Below are positions 9,945 through 17,550 of a stretch of 63,738 nt of DNA, piece after piece. A program made the translations under genes and the position numbers. The notes under the pieces were generated by a model that searched no databases, was not told where the DNA came from, and was given only the letters and a program-made list of their open reading frames with translations. Numbering within the stretch: the stretch's first letter is position 1; each line of letters opens with the position of its first letter. This stretch comes from an uncultured Lachnospiraceae bacterium (GTDB lineage: Bacteria > Bacillota > Clostridia > Lachnospirales > Lachnospiraceae), in contig CAJTJZ010000010.1 in NCBI GenBank assembly GCA_910576895.1, forward strand, positions 17,009-80,746, given 5' to 3'.

Positions 9945-11138
9945 TTATTTTCTGTTCCATAAATTCCAACCTATGATAAATAGAAGAAGTATCGTTCCAA
10001 TAATTGGGAACATAGAAACAAGTCCTAAAAAGTCTGCAATTTTTCCTGCAATTGGAAAAATAATAATCATAACAATCGAAAAGAACATACTATCTACAGA
10101 AATAAGAGTTGCTCTTTGTTCTGATGGAATCAGTTGATTTAATGATTCTGTTTGAATAGGATAAAGTACAGAATCACAAAATCCTGCAATCATAAAAGCA
10201 ATAATGGATATAACGGTATGGCCAGAACCATAAAGAAAAAATATAAAGATCATAATGAGCCCTGCAAGAAAAGCAAGGTTCTTTCCATATTTTTGAAAAA
10301 GCTTTTCGCTTATGGCTGCACCAAAACAAGAAATAATGCCATTTAATAGGAAAATGATGCTAATTTGAATCTTATTATAATTTAAGTTAGAGTAATATTG
10401 CTGGCTATAAAAAAATAATAAAGTATAGGAAGCAAAAATAACAGAATAGTATGTAATAATCTGTAAAATTCGTTGATCTGATTTTAAAATATGGTAGCAG
10501 GTCAGGAAATGATGCTTTGTCATTTTAAGGAAAGATACTTGCTTTTTTTTCGTATTTTCTGAATCATAAGGTGCTTCTTTCATAAGTAGGACAGGTAAGA
10601 AAGCAAGTCCTGCAATACATAAACAGGCACTATAACAAAAGAAATAAGAGTATTCTGCTAAAATGCCTCCAAGTACAGTAGCAATTCCCTGTGCAATTTC
10701 AACAATAATATTAAGTCTGCCAGATACTCCAATATAATTTTGTTCTTGGTCTATATATTTCATACTATCATAAATAAGAGCTTCTTCAGAACCAGAATTT
10801 AAGTTGTTGCCAAGTGCTTGTATGATAAAGCTAAGCATAAAAAGCCAAAAATTTTTAGAAAGTAACATAATCATACAAGAAATAGCAATACAAAGTTTAC
10901 TTAATATCATACTTTTTTTTCTACCAAGCAAGTCTGCTAATGCACCAGATGGAATTTCAAATACAATGCTTGTTGCATGATACATTCCTTCAATCATTCC
11001 AATTTCTGTAAGATTTAATCCACAATAGGCAAGATAAAGCATCCAGATACAACTTTGCATATTTAAGTTGGTAATAAATGTATTTAGATAATTTAGTTTG
11101 ATATTTCTTTTTAATTTCTTTTTTAAATTTTGATCCAT
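9945..11138 (-). CDS. MFS transporter, probable drug exporter
   Basis: 397 residues with about 12 hydrophobic segments. GALADLLGRKKSM near residue 60 is MFS motif A, and EIPSGALADLLG is typical of the small drug-efflux/Mef-like MFS group of Firmicutes. It would export a small molecule using the proton gradient; the substrate is not readable. AAGGA precedes the ATG. Upstream on the same strand are a promoter, a 33-codon leader peptide and a strong intrinsic terminator, so expression is probably controlled by ribosome-mediated attenuation, an arrangement common for antibiotic-induced efflux and ribosome-protection genes. Confidence 0.85.
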   Translation of the reverse strand: MDQNLKKKLKRNIKLNYLNTFITNLNMQSCIWMLYLAYCGLNLTEIGMIEGMYHATSIVFEIPSGALADLLGRKKSMILSKLCIAISCMIMLLSKNFWLFMLSFIIQALGNNLNSGSEEALIYDSMKYIDQEQNYIGVSGRLNIIVEIAQGIATVLGGILAEYSYFFCYSACLCIAGLAFLPVLLMKEAPYDSENTKKKQVSFLKMTKHHFLTCYHILKSDQRILQIITYYSVIFASYTLLFFYSQQYYSNLNYNKIQISIIFLLNGIISCFGAAISEKLFQKYGKNLAFLAGLIMIFIFFLYGSGHTVISIIAFMIAGFCDSVLYPIQTESLNQLIPSEQRATLISVDSMFFSIVMIIIFPIAGKIADFLGLVSMFPIIGTILLLFIIGWNLWNRK

Positions 11139-11180
11139 TTGTAATAATTCCTTTCTTTTTTACAGCAATTTGATAGAAAT

Positions 11181-11235
11181 AAAAAAAACAGTTTATATCA
11201 TTCTTTTTTCACTAAGAAAAGAATTTATAAACTGT
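11181..11235 (-). terminator. Attenuator terminator upstream of the MFS gene
   Basis: On the minus strand, ACAGTTTATA plus ATTCTTTT pairs with AAAAGAAT plus TATAAACTGT, followed by eight T residues. It lies after the leader peptide and before the MFS start, so transcripts would end here unless the hairpin is prevented from forming. Confidence 0.85.
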
Positions 11236-11272
11236 ACTAGGAATTACTACGATACTTTATATTACTATTTAT

Positions 11273-11374
11273 TTATAAGTAAAAAAGAACGCAGTAATCC
11301 CGTAAATGTAAAATTTTGCATGTTTTAGACATAGAACTGCTGCTGCAAATAGGTGTATAACCTAATCCGGTCAT
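11273..11374 (-). CDS. 33-residue leader peptide of the MFS attenuator
   Basis: A short frame with ATG at 11374-11372, a good Shine-Dalgarno (GAAAGGAG) 6-7 bases upstream, and a TAA at 11275-11273. The peptide begins MTGLGYTPIC, has a run of four serines, and ends LHLRDYCVLFYL. No known domain. Position, size and strong translation signal, with a terminator between it and the exporter, point to a regulatory leader whose translation state (stalling by a drug, or scarcity of a charged tRNA) decides read-through. A small secreted or modified peptide exported by the MFS is the alternative. Confidence 0.6.
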   Translation of the reverse strand: MTGLGYTPICSSSSMSKTCKILHLRDYCVLFYL

Positions 11375-11459
11375 GCTGCTTTCTCCTTTCAAAATATATT
11401 TTTATCATAGGAAGCACCCAAAAACTTTGATTGAATAGCAGGGTGGTTTTCCGCTTTTT

Positions 11460-11488
11460 AATATATCATATTGAAAATTATTTTTCAA
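11460..11488 (-). promoter_or_regulatory. Promoter for leader peptide and MFS gene
   Basis: Minus strand: TTGAAA (11488-11483), 17-base spacer, TATATT (11465-11460). It would give a leader RNA of about 310 bases before the MFS start. Confidence 0.65.
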
Positions 11489-11527
11489 GATTTTTTGAAA
11501 TTTTTATTTTTTAAGCAACTACTTTAA

Positions 11528-13081
11528 TTAATTAAAATCATAAGATTCTATTTTACATTCATGATGCTTTTTTTTATTATAGTTGATTCCAACTAACAAT
11601 ATTTTTTTACAAGATGAAAGTTTTTGCATATAATTTTTATTTTTAATTTGTCGAATTGCTTCTTTACAGGAATGTCCCATTTTTAATTCTATAATAATAC
11701 CGGGCATTCCATGTTTTTTTGGAAAAAAAATAAAATCACAATAGCCCTTTCCTGTATGCATTTCTCGTTCTATCCAGTAATGGTTTCTTGCATAAAGGTA
11801 ACTAAGTGTTATGACACAAGAAAGAGAATTTTCATCATTATATTTTAAAATTGGTATTTCTTTATCGTGTATGGATTCTAAAATTTCAGCAACTGTTTGT
11901 TCCTGAAAGGAAAGTGTTGCTTCTAATAATTTTTTGGAATCATCTATAATTTCTTTGACACTGCCAAAACTTTCTCTGGATAAAACACTTTGGAATTTTT
12001 CCATTAGTTCATAATTTGGTATTTGAAGCATTCGATCATGATAAGATAAAAATCCATAAATTACCATAGCAGATAGGATTTCATCTCTTGTAAATAGTCT
12101 TTGTTCTGATGCACTATATCCTTTTAAGTCAATTTCAACGCAAATACCAGCAACAAGTTTAATAATATCATCTCGGACTTCATCTATATTGTGTTCAATA
12201 CAATCAGCAATTTCATTCATAGGACCTGTTTCAGTCCAATAATTTAAGCAAATACCACGTGTAAGTGCTTTATTTACAGAACGAGGATTGAATAAGCTTT
12301 TTCCATTACTAGTATGATATCCATCATACCACAATTTAATTTCTTCATAAGAAACAGTAGGATGTTTTTTACATAATTCTTTGACTTCATCTTCATAAAA
12401 ACCAAAATAATGATCAAATATAGTATCATTAATAAAATTATATTCATCAAACATATTTAGCTCAGAACCAATAGAATATTTTGTAATTGGAAGTACCCCT
12501 GTCATATAAACAAGTTCTACATATGGTTGATCTTTAAATAAACCTTTTAAAAATTGAAGAAATTCCTGTTTTCCTTCTTCTGTCATAAATTTTTTATAAA
12601 AAATAGAGTCCCATTCATCTAAAATAAAAATAAAATTTTCTTCTAAACTGGTAAATAAACTACTTAAAGAATCATAGTCATCTATTTTTGTATTTGGAGC
12701 ATATTCTTTGATATCAAGGCGAATTTTTTTTATAATACTGATAAGATATTCTCTATAATCTTCGCATAAATCAGGTATTTGACTAAAATCAATATAGATT
12801 ACATTATGTTTATTTAAGTGTTTTTTGTAATCAGGTGTTTGCTCAATAGCAAGTCTATGAAATAATTCTTGACTGTCATATCCTAAAGTATAATAAGCCC
12901 CAAGCATTGCAGCATTGATAGTTTTTCCAAATCTTCTTGGCCTAGTAATGCAAATATATTTTCCATTTGTGCGAATTTTTTTTGATATTTTTTCTATTAA
13001 TAAACTTTTATCTACGTATAATTCATCATTTACAATTTCTTGAAATAATAGATAGGGAGCTTTTATATTTAAATAATTCAT
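11528..13081 (-). CDS. AAA-ATPase-like protein with PD-(D/E)XK nuclease domain
   Basis: 517 residues. ITRPRRFGKT near residue 45 is the Walker A-like element of the AAA-ATPase_like family, and IFILDEWDSIF near residue 155 is Walker B. The C-terminal ~100 residues contain CDFIFFPKKHGMPGIIIELKMG, the PDDEXK_9-type nuclease core (D...E-x-K). This architecture is widespread and multicopy in gut Clostridia and Bacteroidetes; its role is not established (a mobile or defence-related function is often suspected). It has its own promoter, and a GGAGG site precedes ATG 13081. No neighbour suggests a partner. Confidence 0.85.
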   Translation of the reverse strand: MNYLNIKAPYLLFQEIVNDELYVDKSLLIEKISKKIRTNGKYICITRPRRFGKTINAAMLGAYYTLGYDSQELFHRLAIEQTPDYKKHLNKHNVIYIDFSQIPDLCEDYREYLISIIKKIRLDIKEYAPNTKIDDYDSLSSLFTSLEENFIFILDEWDSIFYKKFMTEEGKQEFLQFLKGLFKDQPYVELVYMTGVLPITKYSIGSELNMFDEYNFINDTIFDHYFGFYEDEVKELCKKHPTVSYEEIKLWYDGYHTSNGKSLFNPRSVNKALTRGICLNYWTETGPMNEIADCIEHNIDEVRDDIIKLVAGICVEIDLKGYSASEQRLFTRDEILSAMVIYGFLSYHDRMLQIPNYELMEKFQSVLSRESFGSVKEIIDDSKKLLEATLSFQEQTVAEILESIHDKEIPILKYNDENSLSCVITLSYLYARNHYWIEREMHTGKGYCDFIFFPKKHGMPGIIIELKMGHSCKEAIRQIKNKNYMQKLSSCKKILLVGINYNKKKHHECKIESYDFN

Positions 13082-13140
13082 AAAAATTCCTCCTAATTGA
13101 TAATATATATTATTTTGCTAATGTACTACATATTATCGTA

Positions 13141-13169
13141 ACTATATCACAACTTTAGAAGAAAGACAA
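13141..13169 (-). promoter_or_regulatory. Promoter for the AAA-ATPase gene
   Basis: Minus strand: TTGTCT (13169-13164), 17-base spacer, TATAGT (13146-13141), about 60 bases before ATG 13081. Confidence 0.55.
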
Positions 13170-13280
13170 GTAATAATTTATTCTGTAATTAAAATACAAA
13201 TATTTTGGTGTTATTTTATCTATGAATCATTATGGAAGAAAGTCCCAATGTAAAAAAATTAAAAAATTTTAAAAAAGGTC

Positions 13281-13309
13281 TTGCAAATCTTTCCAAGATG
13301 TTATATACT
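13281..13309 (+). promoter_or_regulatory. Promoter of the S10 ribosomal operon
   Basis: TTGCAA (13281-13286), 17-base spacer and TATACT (13304-13309). The next translation start is 260 bases downstream, leaving a long leader. Confidence 0.7.
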
Positions 13310-13314
13310 TGCTT

Positions 13315-13569
13315 TCGCTGTGACATTGATAGCGTTGAAGCGAGAGGTTGCTAATCCCTGATTAGGTTTTCCGTGGAGCGAATGTCAAGTTAAGAAAACT
13401 GGCGACAAGTCACTGTACAATCAAGATGGCGGATTTAAGCAAACATAAGAATAAGCTTAGATCATGGCAAAGGGGTTTGCTTCTTAGATAAAAAAGACAC
13501 ACCCGGTCAAGTGTACAGTCACCGCTTGTCGTACTGGTATAAAGTGCGAATAAGGAGGCGACTTTTTTT
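13315..13569 (+). promoter_or_regulatory. Structured leader RNA of the S10 operon
   Basis: About 250 bases without a gene, full of complementary segments. TGACATT (13321-13327) pairs with AATGTCA (13381-13387), enclosing hairpin CTAATC/GATTAG (13351-13365). CGACAAG plus ACTGTAC (13403-13418) pairs with GTACAGT plus CTTGTCG (13513-13531), a 14-bp two-part stem enclosing AAGCAAAC/GTTTGCTT (13437-13482). Ribosomal operons of Firmicutes commonly carry leaders bound by one of their own products (for S10 operons typically L4); that this one works so is inference. No terminator-like T run is evident, so translational control or RNA processing is at least as likely as attenuation. Confidence 0.6.
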
Positions 13570-13887
13570 ATGGCAACTCAGATTATGAGAATCACATTAA
13601 AAGCATATGATCATCAATTAATTGATCAGTCTGCTGCAAAAATTGTTGACACAGTAAAAAAGAATGGTGGAAAGGTAAGTGGTCCAGTACCAATGCCTAC
13701 CAAGAAAGAGGTAGTGACGATTCTTCGTGCTGTTCATAAGTACAAAGATTCCAGAGAACAATTTGAGCAAAGAACACATAAAAGACTGATTGATGTCATT
13801 GGTCCAAATGCGAAAACTGCAGATGCATTATCTAGGTTAGAAATGCCAGCAGGTGTCTTTATTGAAATGAAGATGAAGAATAAATAA
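13570..13887 (+). CDS. rpsJ: 30S ribosomal protein S10
   Basis: 105 residues with the S10 pattern: RITLKAYDHQLIDQSA at the N-terminus, GPVPMPTKKE in the loop that reaches into the head of the 30S subunit, and a conserved EQRTHKRLIDVI segment. S10 (NusE) also joins NusB in antitermination complexes. First gene of the operon, preceded by GGAGG. Unusually, 212 bases separate it from rplC. Confidence 0.97.
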   Translation: MATQIMRITLKAYDHQLIDQSAAKIVDTVKKNGGKVSGPVPMPTKKEVVTILRAVHKYKDSREQFEQRTHKRLIDVIGPNAKTADALSRLEMPAGVFIEMKMKNK

Positions 13888-13984
13888 TAATAAGACATAA
13901 TTTTGTTTTTTAGTAAAATCCTTAAGGTTTAATATAGAGAGACAGAGAAATTTAATGTGCATCTATTATTTACCATCTAGGATG

Positions 13985-14092
13985 AGCAGGAAAGGCAGAA
14001 CCCCTAAAAATATGGTTCGGATTTCAGTCACAGCCTGAACGATCAGAGCTTGGGTAATTCACCACCTGTTCCGCTGTAGATTTTTAGGAGGT
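13985..14092 (+). promoter_or_regulatory. Candidate RBS-sequestering RNA element between rpsJ and rplC
   Basis: The 212-base gap holds CCTAAAAAT (14003-14011), exactly complementary to ATTTTTAGG (14080-14088), which runs into the rplC Shine-Dalgarno AGGAGGT. A second pairing, AGC-GGAA (13985-13992 with one bulge) with TTCCGCT (14069-14075), crosses the first, so the two would form a pseudoknot or be alternatives. This is the layout expected of a translational switch, for example feedback by a ribosomal protein. The fold was found by hand only. Confidence 0.45.
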
Positions 14093-14099
14093 GCAAGGC

Positions 14100-14732
14100 A
14101 TGAAAAAGGCTATTTTAGCTACGAAGATTGGAATGACTCAAATCTTCAATGAAGATGGAGTATTAACTCCAGTAACTGTATTGCAGGCAGGTCCATGTCC
14201 GATTGTTCAAGTAAAAACAATGGAAAATGATGGTTATAGTGCAGTGCAATTAGGTTTTGGTGATATCAGGGAAAAGCTGGTAAATAAGCCAAGAAAGGGA
14301 CAGTTTGCAAAAGCAGGTGTCGCTAATAAAAGATATCTGAGAGAATTTAGACTTGACAATGCAGAGGAATATGAAGTTGGAAAGGAAATCAAGGCTGATA
14401 TCTTTGCAGCAGGTGATAAGATTGATGTAACTGCAAAGTCAAAGGGCAAGGGTTTCCAAGGTGCAATTAAAAGATTTGGTCAATCTCGCGGACCAATGGC
14501 ACATGGTTCTAAGTTTCATAGACATCAGGGTTCTAATGGTGCTTGTTCTGATCCTTCTAAGGTATTTAAAGGAAAAGGAATGCCGGGTCAAATGGGTGGA
14601 GTTAGAGTAACTGTACAGAATCTTGAAGTTGTCAGAGTGGATGCTGAGGATAACATTATTCTTGTAAAGGGTTCTGTTCCGGGCTCTAAGAAAGCACTTG
14701 TAATGTTAAAAGAAGCAGTTAAGACTGTCTAA
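14100..14732 (+). CDS. rplC: 50S ribosomal protein L3
   Basis: 210 residues. Start is ATG 14100 (MKKAILATKIGMTQIF), with AGGAGGT 8-9 bases upstream; the in-frame GTG at 14091 is part of that site. GSKFHRHQGSNGACSDPSKVFKGKGMPGQMGG is split over the conserved L3 loop reaching the peptidyl-transferase region. Binds 23S rRNA domain VI early in assembly. Followed by rplD after 25 bases. Confidence 0.96.
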   Translation: MKKAILATKIGMTQIFNEDGVLTPVTVLQAGPCPIVQVKTMENDGYSAVQLGFGDIREKLVNKPRKGQFAKAGVANKRYLREFRLDNAEEYEVGKEIKADIFAAGDKIDVTAKSKGKGFQGAIKRFGQSRGPMAHGSKFHRHQGSNGACSDPSKVFKGKGMPGQMGGVRVTVQNLEVVRVDAEDNIILVKGSVPGSKKALVMLKEAVKTV

Positions 14733-14757
14733 GCTTTCAGAAAGGAGGAACTTACAG

Positions 14758-15405
14758 ATGGCTAATGTATCTGTTTTTAATATGGAAGGCAGCGAAATTG
14801 GAAAAATGGATGTAAGCGATACAATTTTCGCAGTGCCAATCAATGAACATTTAGTTCATATGGCAGTTGTTCAGCAGCTTGCCAATAAACGTCAGGGCAC
14901 ACAAAGTGCAAAAACACGTTCTGAAGTTAGGGGCGGTGGAAGAAAGCCATGGAGACAAAAGGGAACAGGTCATGCAAGACAGGGTTCTACAAGAGCTCCA
15001 CAGTGGACTGGCGGTGGTGTTGTATTTGCACCAAAGCCAAGAGATTATTCCTTTAAGATGAATAAAAAGGAAAAAGAAGCAGCATTAAAATCAGCACTTA
15101 CTTCTAGAGTAAATGAAAATAAATTTTATGTATTAGATGAATTAAAGCTTGATGAAATTAAGACAAAGAAAATGGTCGCTGTTTTATCTGCATTAAAGGT
15201 AAAGAAGGCATTACTTGTACTTGCAGGCAAAGATTTAAATATTGAAGCATCTGCAAAGAATATTCCAGATGTAAGAACAAGCTTTATTTCTATTGATGAA
15301 GCAGGAAATGTTTCTAGTACACTTAATGTATATGATATTTTAAAGTATGATACCGTTGTAATTACAAAAGCAGCAGTAGCAAATATTGAGGAGGTGTACG
15401 CATAA
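14758..15405 (+). CDS. rplD: 50S ribosomal protein L4
   Basis: 215 residues with the long loop that lines the exit tunnel: RQGTQSAKTRSEVRGGGRKP and WRQKGTGHARQGSTRAPQW at about residues 42-82. In many bacteria L4 also regulates its own operon, so it is the first candidate ligand for the leader upstream of rpsJ. AAAGGAGG precedes ATG 14758; the stop overlaps the rplW start by one base, indicating translational coupling. Confidence 0.97.
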   Translation: MANVSVFNMEGSEIGKMDVSDTIFAVPINEHLVHMAVVQQLANKRQGTQSAKTRSEVRGGGRKPWRQKGTGHARQGSTRAPQWTGGGVVFAPKPRDYSFKMNKKEKEAALKSALTSRVNENKFYVLDELKLDEIKTKKMVAVLSALKVKKALLVLAGKDLNIEASAKNIPDVRTSFISIDEAGNVSSTLNVYDILKYDTVVITKAAVANIEEVYA

Positions 15406-15704
15406 TGGCAGCAATTCAGTATTATGATGTAATTTTAAAACCGGTAATTACGGAAAAAAGCATGAATGCAATGGCAGAGAAGAAGTACACATTCTATGTT
15501 CATACAGAAGCAAATAAGGCGATGATTAAAGAGGCTGTGGAAAAAATGTTTGCCGGTACAAAAGTAAAGAAAGTAAATACAATGAACTTAAATGGTAAAA
15601 AACGCAGACGTGGTGCAATTGTTGGTAAGACGGCTGCTAGAAAAAAGGCAATCGTTCAATTGACAGAAGATAGTGCAGAAATTGAAATTTTCTCAGGTCT
15701 GTAA
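15405..15704 (+). CDS. rplW: 50S ribosomal protein L23
   Basis: 99 residues: YYDVILKPVITEKSMNAM at the start and VNTMNLNGKKRRRG in the extended loop. L23 sits at the tunnel exit and docks trigger factor and SRP. Starts on the last base of rplD. After it lies a 154-base gap with two tandem hairpins before rplB. Confidence 0.97.
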   Translation: MAAIQYYDVILKPVITEKSMNAMAEKKYTFYVHTEANKAMIKEAVEKMFAGTKVKKVNTMNLNGKKRRRGAIVGKTAARKKAIVQLTEDSAEIEIFSGL

Positions 15705-15730
15705 AAAATAATAGATTGTGGATTACAAGG

Positions 15731-15782
15731 GTCATACCTATCTAAGGTATGACAAGGGTAATACCCAAAAAACGGGTATTAC
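15731..15782 (+). repeat. Two tandem stem-loops in the rplW-rplB gap
   Basis: GTCATACCT (15731-15739) pairs with AGGTATGAC (15745-15753); four bases later GTAATACCC (15758-15766) pairs with GGGTATTAC (15774-15782). Both arms are perfect, and both stems are followed by AAG. No T run, so not terminators. The first resembles the GTTATACC/GGTATAAC hairpin at 44528-44549. Confidence 0.7.
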
Positions 15783-15858
15783 AAGAGATTATGGTATTTA
15801 TGCCGATAAAAATAAAGTTCTGCAAAGATTGCAGGATTGTTTGAAAGGAGTGCAAAAC

Positions 15859-16701
15859 ATGGGAATTAAAACATTTAACCCATATACACCTTCCAGAAGA
15901 AATATGACAAGTTCTGATTTCGCGGAGATTACAGCAACAAAACCGGAGAAATCGTTAGTAGTTTCTTTAAAGAAGAATGCCGGCCGTAATAATCAAGGTA
16001 AAATTACAGTAAGACATCGTGGCGGCGGTGCAAAGAGAAAATATAGAATTATTGATTTTAAAAGAAATAAGGATAATATTCCTGCTACTGTAAAGACAAT
16101 TGAATATGATCCAAATAGAACGGCAAATATTGCATTACTTGCATATGCAGATGGTCAAAAGGCTTATATTATTGCACCAGATGGATTACAGGTTGGTCAA
16201 AAGATTATGAGTGGTGAAAAGGCAGAGATTAAGGTTGGAAATTGTCTGCCATTACAATTTATTCCAGTTGGTACAAATGTTCATAATATTGAACTTTATC
16301 CGGGAAAAGGTGCTCAGCTTGTACGTTCTGCAGGAAATAGTGCACAGCTTATGGCAAAGGAAGGAAAATATGCTACGTTAAGACTTCCATCTGGAGAAAT
16401 GAGAATGGTTCCAATTATGTGTCGTGCAACGATTGGGCAAGTAGGCAATATTGAACATGATTTGATTAAGATTGGTAAGGCTGGACGTAAACGTCATATG
16501 GGTATTCGTCCTACAGTTCGTGGTTCTGTTATGAATCCAAATGATCACCCACATGGTGGTGGTGAAGGTAAGACAGGAATTGGCCGTCCGGGTCCTGTTA
16601 CTCCATGGGGTAAGCCAGCACTTGGTTTAAAGACAAGGAAGAAGAGAAAACAGTCTGATAAGCTGATTGTAAGAAGACGAAATGGAAAGGCAATTAAGTA
16701 A
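15859..16701 (+). CDS. rplB: 50S ribosomal protein L2
   Basis: 280 residues from ATG 15859 (MGIKTFNPYTPSRRNMTSSD), with GAAAGGAG upstream; the frame is open further 5' (GTG 15718) but that stretch is the hairpin region, not L2. The C-terminus has VRGSVMNPNDHPHGGGEGK, with the conserved His of the peptidyl-transferase-proximal loop. Joins the subunits and is needed for peptidyl transfer. 78 bases to rpsS. Confidence 0.97.
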   Translation: MGIKTFNPYTPSRRNMTSSDFAEITATKPEKSLVVSLKKNAGRNNQGKITVRHRGGGAKRKYRIIDFKRNKDNIPATVKTIEYDPNRTANIALLAYADGQKAYIIAPDGLQVGQKIMSGEKAEIKVGNCLPLQFIPVGTNVHNIELYPGKGAQLVRSAGNSAQLMAKEGKYATLRLPSGEMRMVPIMCRATIGQVGNIEHDLIKIGKAGRKRHMGIRPTVRGSVMNPNDHPHGGGEGKTGIGRPGPVTPWGKPALGLKTRKKRKQSDKLIVRRRNGKAIK

Positions 16702-16711
16702 AACGAAGGAA

Positions 16712-16758
16712 GTACCTAATGGTACGCAGGTCATCAATTTTCTGCGAAAATTGGTGAC
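16712..16758 (+). repeat. Stem-loops in the rplB-rpsS gap
   Basis: Small hairpin GTACC-taat-GGTAC (16712-16725), then GTCATCAATTTT (16730-16741) pairing over 12 bases (one T-G) with AAAATTGGTGAC (16747-16758). The latter closely resembles the stem before rplV. Confidence 0.65.
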
Positions 16759-16779
16759 AAGAAAAGGAGGTAAGCCTAT

Positions 16780-17055
16780 ATGGGTCGTTCATTAAAAAAA
16801 GGACCATTCGCAGATGCATCTTTATTGAAAAAGGTAGATGCATTAAATACGGCAAATAAAAAAGAGGTTATTAAAACATGGTCACGCCGTTCTACTATTT
16901 TCCCATCTTTTGTAGGGCATACATTTGCTGTTCATGATGGAAGAAAGCATGTACCAGTATATGTTACGGAAGATATGGTAGGACATAAGCTTGGTGAGTT
17001 TGTTGCAACTAGAACATTTCGTGGACATGGTAAAGACGATAAGAGAGCAAGATAA
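16780..17055 (+). CDS. rpsS: 30S ribosomal protein S19
   Basis: 91 residues: MGRSLKKGPFADASLLKKV at the start, then KTWSRRSTIFPSFVGHTFAVHDGRKHVPVYV, the S19 core (given here in conserved blocks), and GEFVATRTFRGHG near the end. Binds the 16S rRNA head with S13. AAAGGAGG precedes the ATG. 94 bases to rplV. Confidence 0.97.
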   Translation: MGRSLKKGPFADASLLKKVDALNTANKKEVIKTWSRRSTIFPSFVGHTFAVHDGRKHVPVYVTEDMVGHKLGEFVATRTFRGHGKDDKRAR

Positions 17056-17096
17056 TAGATAAGAAAGAAAAAAGAGTAAAAATTGATGTTAGAAAC

Positions 17097-17125
17097 GTCA
17101 TTAATTTTTGGTGAAAATTGATGAC
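17097..17125 (+). repeat. Stem-loop in the rpsS-rplV gap
   Basis: GTCATTAATTTT (17097-17108) pairs over 12 bases (one T-G) with AAAATTGATGAC (17114-17125), 12 bases upstream of the rplV Shine-Dalgarno. Nearly the same stem as at 16730-16758. Confidence 0.65.
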
Positions 17126-17149
17126 AAAAGTTGGAAGGAGGTTTCATCC

Positions 17150-17539
17150 ATGGCGAAAGGACATAGATCCCAGATCAAGAGAGAGAGAAATGCAACGCAG
17201 AGGGAAACAAGACCTCATGCAAAGCTTTCTTATGCAAGAGTTTCTACACAGAAGGCTTGTTTCGTTCTTGATGCAATTAGAGGCAAGGATGTACAAACAG
17301 CACTTGGTATTTTGGCATATAATCCAAGATATGCATCAACATTAATTGAAAAGTTATTAAAATCAGCAATTGCAAACGCTGAAAACAATAATGGAATGGA
17401 TCCACAAAATCTTTACATTGCAGAGTGCTATGCAAGTGATGGTCCTACAATGAAGAGAATTCATCCAAGAGCACAGGGAAGAGCTTATAGGATTTTAAAG
17501 AGAACAAGTCATATCACGATTGTACTGGATGAGAGATAA
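17150..17539 (+). CDS. rplV: 50S ribosomal protein L22
   Basis: 129 residues from ATG 17150 (MAKGHRSQIKRERN), with GGAAGGAGG upstream; the longer frame to 17108 only covers the stem-loop. AKLSYARVSTQKACFVLDAI and the C-terminal hairpin RIHPRAQGRAYRILKRTSHI line the exit tunnel, the site of macrolide-resistance changes in other bacteria. 11 bases to rpsC. Confidence 0.96.
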   Translation: MAKGHRSQIKRERNATQRETRPHAKLSYARVSTQKACFVLDAIRGKDVQTALGILAYNPRYASTLIEKLLKSAIANAENNNGMDPQNLYIAECYASDGPTMKRIHPRAQGRAYRILKRTSHITIVLDER

Positions 17540-17550
17540 GGAGGTTAAAC

